Position numbers and translations under genes: made by a program. A DNA stretch of 64,000 bases, from contig NZ_NXGV01000002.1 of the NCBI RefSeq assembly GCF_002407605.1, positions 435,645 through 499,644 of the forward strand, written 5' to 3'. A model generated the notes under the pieces. That model ran no database searches. It was not told the origin of the DNA and worked only from the letters and a program-made list of their open reading frames with translations. This DNA comes from Marinobacter sp. ANT_B65. Its GTDB lineage: Bacteria > Pseudomonadota > Gammaproteobacteria > Pseudomonadales > Oleiphilaceae. The stretch's first letter is position 1, and every line of letters starts with the position of its first letter. Positions 8,430 to 16,014 of this stretch are shown in pieces.

Positions 8430-9149
8430 ATGCAGGAAAACAGAGTGGTAGCTAAGTATCTGGGGGTGTTTTTTGCGGCTGCGCTGGCATCCGGATGTTC
8501 TGTATCGCCAGAGGAAACAGGCAGTGGTGCGTCCGGGCGGGCGGATGCAGCACTGGGGAAGTCTGTATACACAATCAACTGCTCGGAAGTGGTGCAGCCG
8601 GAAGAGAGTGTTGAGCTTGATGGCATCGACGGCCTGATGGATGACCATCAGTACTACGCGGCTCTGGCGCGGATTGAGGCCATGTCTCTGGATACGCAAA
8701 CCCACTGGTTAATGTGGGCGCAATTGCTGGGGCACGTTGGGCAGCTTGACTACTCCGAGGAGGTATTTGGCTCCATCGTTAATTCCTGCGGTTCCTCCCG
8801 GGCATACCACGGACTTGGTGTTGTCCTGGTTAAACAGCAAAAACTTCAGGCCGCACGCGAGATGCTGGAAAGCGCTAAGGCAATGGCGCCGGCTGATGCC
8901 AGTATCCGGAACGATTTTGGGTATGCGCTTATAAAGTCCGGCGAGTATGGCCGGGCAGCTTTTGAATTGCGAACGGCCTATGAGCTGGCTCATGGGCGGG
9001 GAGCGGCAACTCACAATATGGTTGCTGCCTATTACCTTAACGGAGGGCAGGCAGCTCTTGATGAACTGCGCAATGACGTTCAGGTGAGCGAGAAGCAATT
9101 GAGAGCGGGTGTTGAGCTGGCAATACGGATTTTGGGAGACGCATCATGA
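8430..9149 (+). CDS. tadD: TadD-like TPR lipoprotein (pilotin)
   Basis: Predicted outer-membrane lipoprotein of 239 residues. The signal peptide ends in the lipobox LASGC, so Cys about residue 23 would be lipidated. The mature part contains tetratricopeptide-like helices (AYHGLGVVLVKQQKLQAAREMLESAKAMAPADASIRNDFGYALIKSGEYGRA region, roughly 125-180). TadD-type TPR lipoproteins help the secretin reach or stay in the outer membrane. ATG 8430 is chosen because AGGAGATTGAGG precedes it; upstream in-frame codons would put residues before the signal peptide. Its TGA overlaps the ATG of the following small gene. Confidence 0.82.
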   Translation: MQENRVVAKYLGVFFAAALASGCSVSPEETGSGASGRADAALGKSVYTINCSEVVQPEESVELDGIDGLMDDHQYYAALARIEAMSLDTQTHWLMWAQLLGHVGQLDYSEEVFGSIVNSCGSSRAYHGLGVVLVKQQKLQAAREMLESAKAMAPADASIRNDFGYALIKSGEYGRAAFELRTAYELAHGRGAATHNMVAAYYLNGGQAALDELRNDVQVSEKQLRAGVELAIRILGDAS

Positions 9150-9415
9150 AGATTATTCTGGTTTTGGTTGCAGGTATTGTTATTTCGGCCAGCGCTGTAG
9201 CCTCTGATGCTGTGGATGCAGACGCGATGATGGGGCCTTCATTCAAGCAGGATGAGCCAGGTAATCTGAGGCGGGTGATGGATATTCAGGCTGAGTTGCC
9301 GGCCCGGGGTGGTGAGTTAAGTGAATTGCTGTATGTCAGAACCCAGGAGCGGATAAGCGAAACATTTGCCCGGCCCATGCCTGACCGTATAGGCGAATCC
9401 ACCCGTGATGACTAG
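9146..9415 (+). CDS. small exported protein within the tad operon
   Basis: An 89-residue protein with a clear signal peptide (MKIILVLVAGIVISASAVA, cleavage after AVA or nearby). The mature 65-70 residues are hydrophilic with many acidic and Arg residues and no Cys. Tad loci of proteobacteria often hold a short exported protein at this place; the end (RPMPDRIGES) is faintly like DUF3613 proteins, but this is only an impression. It overlaps tadD by four bases and tadG by eight, so it is certainly translated as part of the operon and is likely a periplasmic accessory of the pilus machine. Confidence 0.65.
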   Translation: MKIILVLVAGIVISASAVASDAVDADAMMGPSFKQDEPGNLRRVMDIQAELPARGGELSELLYVRTQERISETFARPMPDRIGESTRDD

Positions 9416-11225
9416 GCAAGGACAGCAAGGGGCATTGATCTTCATTACCCCCTTGCTATTTATCGTCATTTTCTTTTTCGCGACGCTTCTGATCGATGGT
9501 TCCCGCGTTTTGTCTGTAAAGTCAAAGATGCAGTCAATCGTTAACGCAGCTGCAACGGCTGCCGCTGATGGAGCCCAGTCATGTGGAGGGGCGACGCCTG
9601 CTTTCTCCGGGATGGAAACCCGGGCCCTGAATGCAGCAAATACGATGGGTTTTGATTCCAGCGACGGCACACTGCAGGTTGTGCCCGGAGTACTGCGCGC
9701 CAATGCGGCCCAGAACAATCAACTACAGTTTCTTGCCCGGGATCCTGATACCCAGATAAAGCAGACCAATGCGACCTGGGTGAGCTATTCCCGTCAGGTT
9801 CCTGTGTCCAGTTTTTTTCCCGATTCGATATTCCCTTCGATTGACCTGACTGTAGATGCTGTAGCGCGTAAGGAAGTGTTTGCTGTGCTCAGCGCAACTG
9901 GCACAACAGCCAATATACAGGGCGGGTTGTTAGGTAATCTCTTGGGTACAGTCACAGGAAACCCCGGTTACAGCCTGGATGTAACAGACCTGCAGTCAAC
10001 ATTTATCAGTCTGGGGGACCTGTTGGCTGCTCTTGGTGTTGAGGATCTGACTGAACTGATGGATGAACCGCTGACAGACGTACTGGATGCGGTTACCGGG
10101 TTGGCAGGCGGTCCCCTGACCGGGGCAGGCGGCGTTGTGGACGATCTGACCGGCGCGGTGGGCATCAGCGGTCTTGATGCATCGGCAGTATTTGATGTGG
10201 TCGGTACCCCCCCGGGCTCCCTGGGTGCAACTATTCCGGTTTATGACCTGGTTACCAGTGTGTTGCTGAATAGTGTTCATGCTGCAAACCAGTCCGGCTC
10301 CGGGTTGTTGGATCTGACGCTGGATACCACCGAAGAGCAGGCGCTTCTGGGAAGTTTGTCTGCTTTGCCGGTAGGGGATATCGATGTGTCTCTGAGACTG
10401 GCGGTAAACGAGGCACCCCGGATAGTTATAGGGCCAGCCCGCCAGGATGATGGTGGTGTCTGGCTGACAAGGGTTCGTGCAGCAGACATTTTACTGGAAA
10501 CAGATATAAGTGTTGAGCTGCTTCCGGGTTTCATCGGGGATCTGATCAGCACACTGAGCCTGGGCCTGCTCGACTTTGAGCTTCTCGAAAATATCGACAT
10601 ACCGCTGGTCGTGCAAACCGGTGGTGGTGAAGCAGAATTTATCGCTGCCGATTGTGCGCGAGGCAACAATAACACCGTGAATTTTGATTTTGAGGTGCAA
10701 GACACTGTTGCCGCAATTGAAACAGGACGGCTGGACAGCGGAACTGGCGTGGTTGTCAGTGAGCCTGTCAGCGCACAGATTCTGAAACTCACCCTGAATC
10801 CCATACTCCTGCCGTCCGTATCTTTGGGTAACTTGTGCCTTGATGCTGAGCTCGATATTTCCCTGGACAGAGCGCCCTCAGATGAGACTCTGGATTCGTA
10901 CAGCCTCTATTGCCCGGATGGACAGTGCTTTGTCAGAAGTGTGGATGAGGGGGCCGAATCCCGGCTGCAGGGGCTGGATGTTGATGTAGAAAATCTTGCA
11001 CTTGATTGTGGCAGCGGTGGCCTGACGGGGGTTGTCAGTTCCCTGGCGGCTGGCCTTGTTCTGCCTTTGACGGACGTGCTTGACGGCGTAACGGGAGCTG
11101 TAATCGGAGGTGTGCTGTCCCCATTGCTGACAGGGCTTGGCGCTGATCTAGGTGGCATACAGGTAAATGTTGTGGGCGCCGATCAGATGGGAGGACGGCT
11201 GGTTGAACATGTCATATTCGAATAA
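9408..11225 (+). CDS. tadG: TadG-like pilus assembly protein
   Basis: Large pseudopilin-like protein, 605 residues. The N-terminus QQGALIFITPLLFIVIFFFATLLIDGSRVLSVKSKMQSIVNAAATAAADGA is the TadG/TadE type membrane anchor followed by the Ala-rich amphipathic helix. The remaining 550 residues should be periplasmic; they are rich in short Leu/Gly segments (GLLGNLLGTVTG, LDAVTGLAGG, VLDGVTGAVIGGVLSPLL) and hold several Cys near the C-terminus. TadG proteins are thought to anchor or shape the pilus at the inner membrane. ATG 9408 overlaps the preceding stop; GTG 9405 is a possible alternative. The gene closes the pilus cluster, 31 bases before the PP2C gene. Confidence 0.82.
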   Translation: MTRQGQQGALIFITPLLFIVIFFFATLLIDGSRVLSVKSKMQSIVNAAATAAADGAQSCGGATPAFSGMETRALNAANTMGFDSSDGTLQVVPGVLRANAAQNNQLQFLARDPDTQIKQTNATWVSYSRQVPVSSFFPDSIFPSIDLTVDAVARKEVFAVLSATGTTANIQGGLLGNLLGTVTGNPGYSLDVTDLQSTFISLGDLLAALGVEDLTELMDEPLTDVLDAVTGLAGGPLTGAGGVVDDLTGAVGISGLDASAVFDVVGTPPGSLGATIPVYDLVTSVLLNSVHAANQSGSGLLDLTLDTTEEQALLGSLSALPVGDIDVSLRLAVNEAPRIVIGPARQDDGGVWLTRVRAADILLETDISVELLPGFIGDLISTLSLGLLDFELLENIDIPLVVQTGGGEAEFIAADCARGNNNTVNFDFEVQDTVAAIETGRLDSGTGVVVSEPVSAQILKLTLNPILLPSVSLGNLCLDAELDISLDRAPSDETLDSYSLYCPDGQCFVRSVDEGAESRLQGLDVDVENLALDCGSGGLTGVVSSLAAGLVLPLTDVLDGVTGAVIGGVLSPLLTGLGADLGGIQVNVVGADQMGGRLVEHVIFE

Positions 11226-11256
11226 CACTCTGGTTTCCGGGAAAAGGTGCACCTGA

Positions 11257-13614
11257 ATGCCTGATCTGGCCTGGGAGCTACCTCAGTTAATAGCCGGTTT
11301 TTCCGTTGTTGCCGGAATTATTGCAAGTCTGTCTCTTGTCATATGTCTGGTTCTCCTGCGTCGTGAACAGGGATTGCGACTGCGTGAGCGCACGCTATCC
11401 CGGCAGGCCAGCGACCTGGCTTTGAGAAAACTCACATCCTCTGTCACCGCCTGCCGCGCCATGCTTGATAGCACACCAATGGTCGTTCTGGTTTTTGAAC
11501 GGGATTCGGCAAGGCTGCTGTTCGCAAACCAGCAGGCGCTGGAACTGTTTGCTTGCAACTCTACTGAAGTCCTTTCGGATCAGGTGTTTAGCCGTCCTGA
11601 TGCCTGGGATGATGGCAAGTATAGCCTTCGGGATTTCGAGCTCTGGCTGGAAGGAGCCCGACAACTGGGCGTCCATCGCCGGGAATGGTTGTTTTCTGGC
11701 GCTGACGGGCTTGATGTATGGGTGGACTGCGCGCTTGGGAATACGGTTTTCGAAGGGGGCGCGGCCCGGATACTGACAGGTCATAACATTCACAGATACA
11801 AAACCGAGCTGGTGGCAGATCAGCAGCGCCGGAAGGTCCTGACTGGCATCAACAACGGCACGCCACTGGAACTTATACTGGACAACCTCTGTGAGCTGGC
11901 AGAGGCAGGTTTTCCGGACAGCCATTGCCAGATATCCCTCTATGATGAGCAGCAGGATGCCCTGCTCAGTAAGGGTAATACGCCTTTTGCACAGGCATTC
12001 AGAGATAGGATGCCCCGGATTGCTGCAGGTTATGGTGAAACCTCTCTGGGTACCTCTGCCCATACCAGAAGCCGGGTGATCAGTGCATCTTTGTCCAATG
12101 ACCATCGCTGGCAGGGTTGCAGGAGCCTGATCGAAGACCTGAATATCGGCTCTGCCTGGTCTGAGCCGGTGACGGGCCAGAACGGAGAGTTACTGGCGGT
12201 CCTGACCATGTTCAGTGCTGCCAGCCGGCAGCCAAGTGACGAAATGATTGAAGCTCTGACAAGCACAGTCTCGCTGGCAAGTCTGGCGATCGAACGGGAG
12301 GGCTGGCGGACAAATCTTGAGGCGTCGGCTTCCAGTGAACGCTTCATCAGGAAGATCGGTGTTGATCTGGTGAGTGTTCCTGTTGGTGAAGCTTATGCCG
12401 GGGAGCTTAAGCTCATTCTCCACCGGGTTCTTGCCCAGTATGAACTTGGCAATATCGCAGTATGGGAAGTCTCAGCAACGGGAGATGAGCTCGTATTGGT
12501 AAGCTCTACCTGTCGGGATGGTGATGCAGGTGTGTGTGATGGTAAGGCTGCAAGGGTCAGAACAGCCGATGTGCTGGACTCTGTAACCAGTACGAAGCCT
12601 GAATATCTGGTGCCAAAGGACCCTGCATTTGACTGGTTACGAATGAATGCCGGAGCTCCCAAACCAGTGCTTGCTGTGCCTGTTTACTCGTCATCTGAAG
12701 GTTCTGCGCTGGTTGGATTGCTGGTGGCTCAGTCCCGTTTCTTCTATATCAGCCAGACCAATATCGAGCACCTGGAGGTTCTTGGGTCTTTGATCCGAAC
12801 GAGCCTTGTAAACCGCCGCCTCGTAGAAACCCTGTCCTATTCCGTAGTGGATGAGAGAGAGGCCCGGGAGAAACTTGAAACCGAACTCCAGGTTGCTCGT
12901 GCTATCCAGATGTCGATGGTGCCGGGAGGCGGAATTTTCAAGGAGAGCTACAAGCATTGGTCGATAGAAGCCTGGTTGAAACCTGCACGAGCTGTTGGTG
13001 GTGATCTGTATGAGTTTATCCGGCTCCCCAGTGGCAAGGTTCTGCTGGCGGTCGGTGACGTTTCAGACAAAGGAGCGCCGGCAGCACTTTTCATGGCCCG
13101 TACGGTCAGCCTGCTGAACTATCTTGCGCGGTCCAGAGACGGAGATCTGATTGCGATTGCCTCCGAGCTTAACGCGGAGTTATGTCGCGCCAATGATGCC
13201 TGCATGTTTGTAACCATGGTCCTGGTTGTTCTTGACCTGAGCCGGGGCGAGATGGAATGGCTGAATGCCGGCCATAATATGCCAATGCAGACTTCCTGCA
13301 TCGAAGCGCCAAAATTCTGGACAGGAGAGTCCGGGCCGCCTCTGGGGCTATACGAAGACGTAACCTTCTGTACAGAGCGCGTATTGGTTCCACCTGGTTC
13401 GAGTGTCACTTTATACAGTGATGGCGTGACGGAAGCGTTCAATGAGGATGGTGTTGAGTTCGGAGATGCCCGGTTACTGAATCTGGGCTATCGGGGCAGC
13501 CGCCAGGGAGAGGGGTTTATACGATATCTTCGGGAACAGTTATTGCAGTTTACTGATAAGGCGCCACAGTCTGATGATATTACCCTTATGACGATTCAGC
13601 ATTACGGTCACTGA
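11257..13614 (+). CDS. membrane-anchored PAS/GAF PP2C-type serine phosphatase (RsbU-like)
   Basis: A 785-residue SpoIIE/RsbU-family phosphatase. One N-terminal membrane helix (LIAGFSVVAGIIASLSLVICLVLL) is followed by a coiled stretch, a PAS-like domain (about 70-190: DSTPMVVLVFERDSARLLFANQQALELF), one or two GAF-like domains (about 195-550) and the phosphatase domain. The PP2C metal ligands are present: AVGGDLYEF with Asp about 583, GDVSDKGAPAALFMA, LYSDGVTEAFN and SDDITLM. Such enzymes dephosphorylate a STAS anti-sigma antagonist in response to signals sensed by PAS/GAF domains; an RsbW-like kinase and a STAS protein follow directly. AAAAGGTG before ATG 11257 is a fair ribosome-binding site. 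The 31-base gap to tadG suggests co-transcription with the pilus genes. Confidence 0.88.
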   Translation: MPDLAWELPQLIAGFSVVAGIIASLSLVICLVLLRREQGLRLRERTLSRQASDLALRKLTSSVTACRAMLDSTPMVVLVFERDSARLLFANQQALELFACNSTEVLSDQVFSRPDAWDDGKYSLRDFELWLEGARQLGVHRREWLFSGADGLDVWVDCALGNTVFEGGAARILTGHNIHRYKTELVADQQRRKVLTGINNGTPLELILDNLCELAEAGFPDSHCQISLYDEQQDALLSKGNTPFAQAFRDRMPRIAAGYGETSLGTSAHTRSRVISASLSNDHRWQGCRSLIEDLNIGSAWSEPVTGQNGELLAVLTMFSAASRQPSDEMIEALTSTVSLASLAIEREGWRTNLEASASSERFIRKIGVDLVSVPVGEAYAGELKLILHRVLAQYELGNIAVWEVSATGDELVLVSSTCRDGDAGVCDGKAARVRTADVLDSVTSTKPEYLVPKDPAFDWLRMNAGAPKPVLAVPVYSSSEGSALVGLLVAQSRFFYISQTNIEHLEVLGSLIRTSLVNRRLVETLSYSVVDEREAREKLETELQVARAIQMSMVPGGGIFKESYKHWSIEAWLKPARAVGGDLYEFIRLPSGKVLLAVGDVSDKGAPAALFMARTVSLLNYLARSRDGDLIAIASELNAELCRANDACMFVTMVLVVLDLSRGEMEWLNAGHNMPMQTSCIEAPKFWTGESGPPLGLYEDVTFCTERVLVPPGSSVTLYSDGVTEAFNEDGVEFGDARLLNLGYRGSRQGEGFIRYLREQLLQFTDKAPQSDDITLMTIQHYGH

Positions 13615-13616
13615 TT

Positions 13617-14051
13617 ATGATCATATCCGTCAGCCCTGATGGGCCAGTTAGCAGTGTTGTTACAAAAGTAAGTGAAGAGTTACGGTATCAGTGTGTAGAC
13701 CCGGAAGTTGCAAATGATTGCTATGTTATAATCGACGAATTCCACGCAAACATGCGTGAACATGTTGCTCCAGGTTTAGACCATTTTAAATGGACACTAA
13801 ACATTGTTGCACAAAAACAGGGCGTGATCATGACATTTGATTATCCGGGGCCCTGTTTTGACCCCACACAGAATTCAGATATTGCATATCAACCGATTGA
13901 AAGCCGCCGGATAGGTGGTCTTGGATTGTTGATTATGGCATCTCTTAGTGACGATATTTCCTACAGCTATCACAACGGCATAAATACACTGGTTGTTCGG
14001 CGGTATAAAAAAGAAATCGATATTTCTCAGGAAGATAACCCATGCCTTTAA
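13617..14051 (+). CDS. RsbW-like serine kinase / anti-sigma factor (GHKL ATPase)
   Basis: A 144-residue HATPase_c_2 protein. The N box DEFHANMREHV places Glu41 and Asn45 as expected for catalysis and Mg binding; the G1 region reads DYPGPCFDPT and the G2 region RRIGGLGLLIMASLSDDISY. Proteins of this type bind ATP, phosphorylate a STAS partner on Ser and, when free, sequester a sigma factor or other target. It starts two bases after the phosphatase and overlaps the STAS gene by ten bases. By eye the DNA is more AT-rich than the pilus genes upstream. No sigma factor gene lies nearby, so the final target is not evident. Confidence 0.85.
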   Translation: MIISVSPDGPVSSVVTKVSEELRYQCVDPEVANDCYVIIDEFHANMREHVAPGLDHFKWTLNIVAQKQGVIMTFDYPGPCFDPTQNSDIAYQPIESRRIGGLGLLIMASLSDDISYSYHNGINTLVVRRYKKEIDISQEDNPCL

Positions 14052-14410
14052 CCATTCAGCATAAGCAATCCACTGATAAAACATTAAGTTTAGCGCTGGA
14101 GGGAGCTCTTGATAGCGATACAGCTCCTGAATTAGATGCGGAGCTTGCTAAGTATATAGAGCAGACAACAAAAATTGTCGCTTTTAATATGGCGGGCGTA
14201 ACTTTTATAAGCTCAGCGGGTTTGAGAATTATTTTCAAAACTCTGAAGCTGATGAAGTCCAGGGCTGGGCAGGTCAGCGTTACGCAAATGAGTAAAGGTG
14301 TCAGAAAAGTTTTCGAAATAGTAAAGGTCATGCCAGATCTGACTGTATTCGAAAGTCAGTCAGAAATGGATGAATACCTGGCAGAAATCCAGCGTCAGGC
14401 GAACCAGTAA
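14042..14410 (+). CDS. STAS-domain anti-sigma factor antagonist (RsbV/SpoIIAA-like)
   Basis: A 122-residue single STAS domain. The signature VTFISSAGLRIIFKTLK aligns Ser58 with the phosphorylated Ser of SpoIIAA-type antagonists. In a partner-switching circuit the unphosphorylated form binds the RsbW-like kinase and frees its target; the kinase and phosphatase partners are the two genes just upstream. ATG 14042 lies inside the kinase gene, pointing to coupled translation and near-equal amounts. Like the kinase gene it is AT-richer than its surroundings. Confidence 0.9.
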   Translation: MPLTIQHKQSTDKTLSLALEGALDSDTAPELDAELAKYIEQTTKIVAFNMAGVTFISSAGLRIIFKTLKLMKSRAGQVSVTQMSKGVRKVFEIVKVMPDLTVFESQSEMDEYLAEIQRQANQ

Positions 14411-14426
14411 AAAGAGAGGTGACGTC

Positions 14427-14825
14427 GTGTCAATTGTTCTGGATGGAACTGTCGGGATCCAAAGGACTTATGACGGTAGTATTACCAATGTTATATGGTT
14501 TCTTTATGGGCTCCCTGTAACTGATAGCGAACCAAGAAATGCGGTTTTCCTGAGTGAATCTTTTGGGCCGGGCTCGCCCCAGATGCTTTCATTTGAATAT
14601 GACGGTGAAGAATACGTTGTATATGCAGACTGGGAGTCAGCATCGGAACGTGCCTGTGCCGCGGGGGTTCGTAAATTCTATCAATCATACGGGTATGCCC
14701 TGCTATCAGGGTTAGCGCTTACTAGTAATATGGAACCTGGGGATGATCCAATACAATGGTTGACTCCAGTACAGTATTATGATGACTATCTGACAATGAG
14801 TAAGTCGTTAGCCAGTGTTGCTTGA
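14427..14825 (+). CDS. hypothetical protein downstream of the partner-switching module
   Basis: A 132-residue protein that I do not recognise; it begins MSIVLDGTVGIQRTYDGSITNVIWFLYGLPVTD and is rich in aromatic and acidic residues (QYYDDYL near the C-terminus), with no signal peptide or membrane helix. GTG 14427 is chosen because AGAGAGGT sits seven to eight bases upstream; a longer frame from 14370 would overlap the STAS gene. It is 16 bases after the STAS gene and so probably in its operon. It could be the protein controlled by the partner switch, but nothing in the sequence proves that. Confidence 0.6.
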   Translation: MSIVLDGTVGIQRTYDGSITNVIWFLYGLPVTDSEPRNAVFLSESFGPGSPQMLSFEYDGEEYVVYADWESASERACAAGVRKFYQSYGYALLSGLALTSNMEPGDDPIQWLTPVQYYDDYLTMSKSLASVA

Positions 14826-14863
14826 CGCATCTAATGCCTTGATCAGGATAACGGGAGACAGTA

Positions 14864-15160
14864 ATGCGAAGGAGTTACGAAAATAGATATTTTGATGCGG
14901 TTCAGCAGTTTATTAAAGGTGGTATGGAAGTGCGCCTGTTAAGTGGGCGTACAGTCAGGCAATGCCAGAACTCGGATTATATGTTTGAGATGACGGCTGA
15001 ATTTGAACAACGAATCCGGAAGCTCTGTTCTGGTTCCCTGGCAGTGAGTACCGACAGTGCTGAGCTGTTGACTAAATGCCACCGGGAACGAGGTATCAGG
15101 CGCTCAGGGTGTGCGACGAAGGTTCAGCCCTGTACTCCTCTTGCGGAAAAAGACCGGTAA
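14864..15160 (+). CDS. hypothetical protein
   Basis: A 98-residue protein with no recognised domain. It is basic, contains five Cys, mostly in the second half, and has a short helical middle part (MFEMTAEFEQRIRKL). ATG 14864 is preceded by CGGGAGAC at suitable distance. No signal peptide is seen. It lies 38 bases after the previous unknown gene on the same strand. The Cys are not arranged as a standard zinc knuckle. Existence as a gene rests on the good ribosome-binding site and its place in the gene row. Confidence 0.5.
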   Translation: MRRSYENRYFDAVQQFIKGGMEVRLLSGRTVRQCQNSDYMFEMTAEFEQRIRKLCSGSLAVSTDSAELLTKCHRERGIRRSGCATKVQPCTPLAEKDR

Positions 15161-15213
15161 TAGCCGGGTCGGACGGCGAGTTGTTTTCATACTGATGATG
15201 GGTAGAAAACGAA

Positions 15214-15756
15214 ATGTTTGAGATACCTGAAAGGTCCGAGTGGTTGCAGGCAGATATTGCCGGGCTCAGGCGCATGCTCAGCAGGGCGGATGGTTATATC
15301 AGTCGCCGGGATATGCTGCTCATCAATACCCGGCTACGGGATGTTCTGCATAAGGCAATTGACACTGACGAGCGAGACCTGGCTCTGTATCTTCTGACGG
15401 GGCTACCCGCAGAATTCCGGATGGAGGAAGGGCCGGCGGAGGTCCGTCGGGCGCTGTTTGAACGGGCGCTTCTTGCGGGCAGTTTTGATGTACTCTCACT
15501 TCTCATAGAGCATGCATCGGACAACCTTGTCATAAATTATAATTTTCAGATTGCACACCTTTTCTTGTCCTCTTGTTATGGCGATAGCGAACTGGAGGAA
15601 CTGCATGAGCTGGTTTCCGGCGCTGATGACGGCTCTCTTGTCTGGTTCCTGGCAGAGGCGGTGGCTCGCGGTTGTACTCTGCCAACGTCGGTATTGCTCG
15701 CTATTGAGGAACGGCTCGATTCCGCTTTGCTGGATGTGATAAACGCCACCTCCTGA
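15214..15756 (+). CDS. hypothetical helical protein
   Basis: A 180-residue protein, predicted from its residue pattern to be almost all helical and soluble. Segments such as RDLALYLLTGLP, LFERALLAGSFDVLSLLIEHA and SLVWFLAEAVARGC resemble the paired helices of ankyrin- or TPR-like scaffolds, though no true repeat can be defined. It ends the row of genes that starts with flp, 53 bases after the previous gene. It may act as an adaptor for the partner-switching or pilus system; this is a guess from position only. Confidence 0.6.
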   Translation: MFEIPERSEWLQADIAGLRRMLSRADGYISRRDMLLINTRLRDVLHKAIDTDERDLALYLLTGLPAEFRMEEGPAEVRRALFERALLAGSFDVLSLLIEHASDNLVINYNFQIAHLFLSSCYGDSELEELHELVSGADDGSLVWFLAEAVARGCTLPTSVLLAIEERLDSALLDVINATS

Positions 15757-15964
15757 AAGGTTTCCGCTTACTGAGGAACCTGGCTCCACTGTTTAACGAT
15801 GACACTCCGGTTCCTTCCCTGGTTTTCTGTCCGCAGTATTGCGGATCAGCTCTTCAGATCCTGTGGTCAGCTTTTCCATATTCCAGTACGCGATGCTGCC
15901 GGGCGCAGCCCTTTGTCTGGGCCATTTCCGTTTCTTGAGTATGTTCAAGACTGGGCAGAATGCA

Positions 15965-15988
15965 ATGCGGCCCCTGATGGGGCCGCAT
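15965..15988 (-). terminator. GC-rich hairpin after the Ig-like lipoprotein gene
   Basis: A perfect 10-bp inverted repeat ATGCGGCCCC with loop TGAT. It lies about 26 bases downstream of the stop of the minus-strand lipoprotein gene and faces the end of the plus-strand gene row, so it may stop transcription from one or both sides. There is no clear T run on either side, so the terminator call is tentative. Confidence 0.5.
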
Positions 15989-16014
15989 GTCACTACACTT
16001 GTACCTGGGTCAAA

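Noticed and set aside
15757..15790. Imperfect inverted repeat AGGTTTCC/GGAACCT after the last gene of the plus-strand row
   Set aside because: One mismatch or bulge, short, and no T run; too weak to call a terminator.
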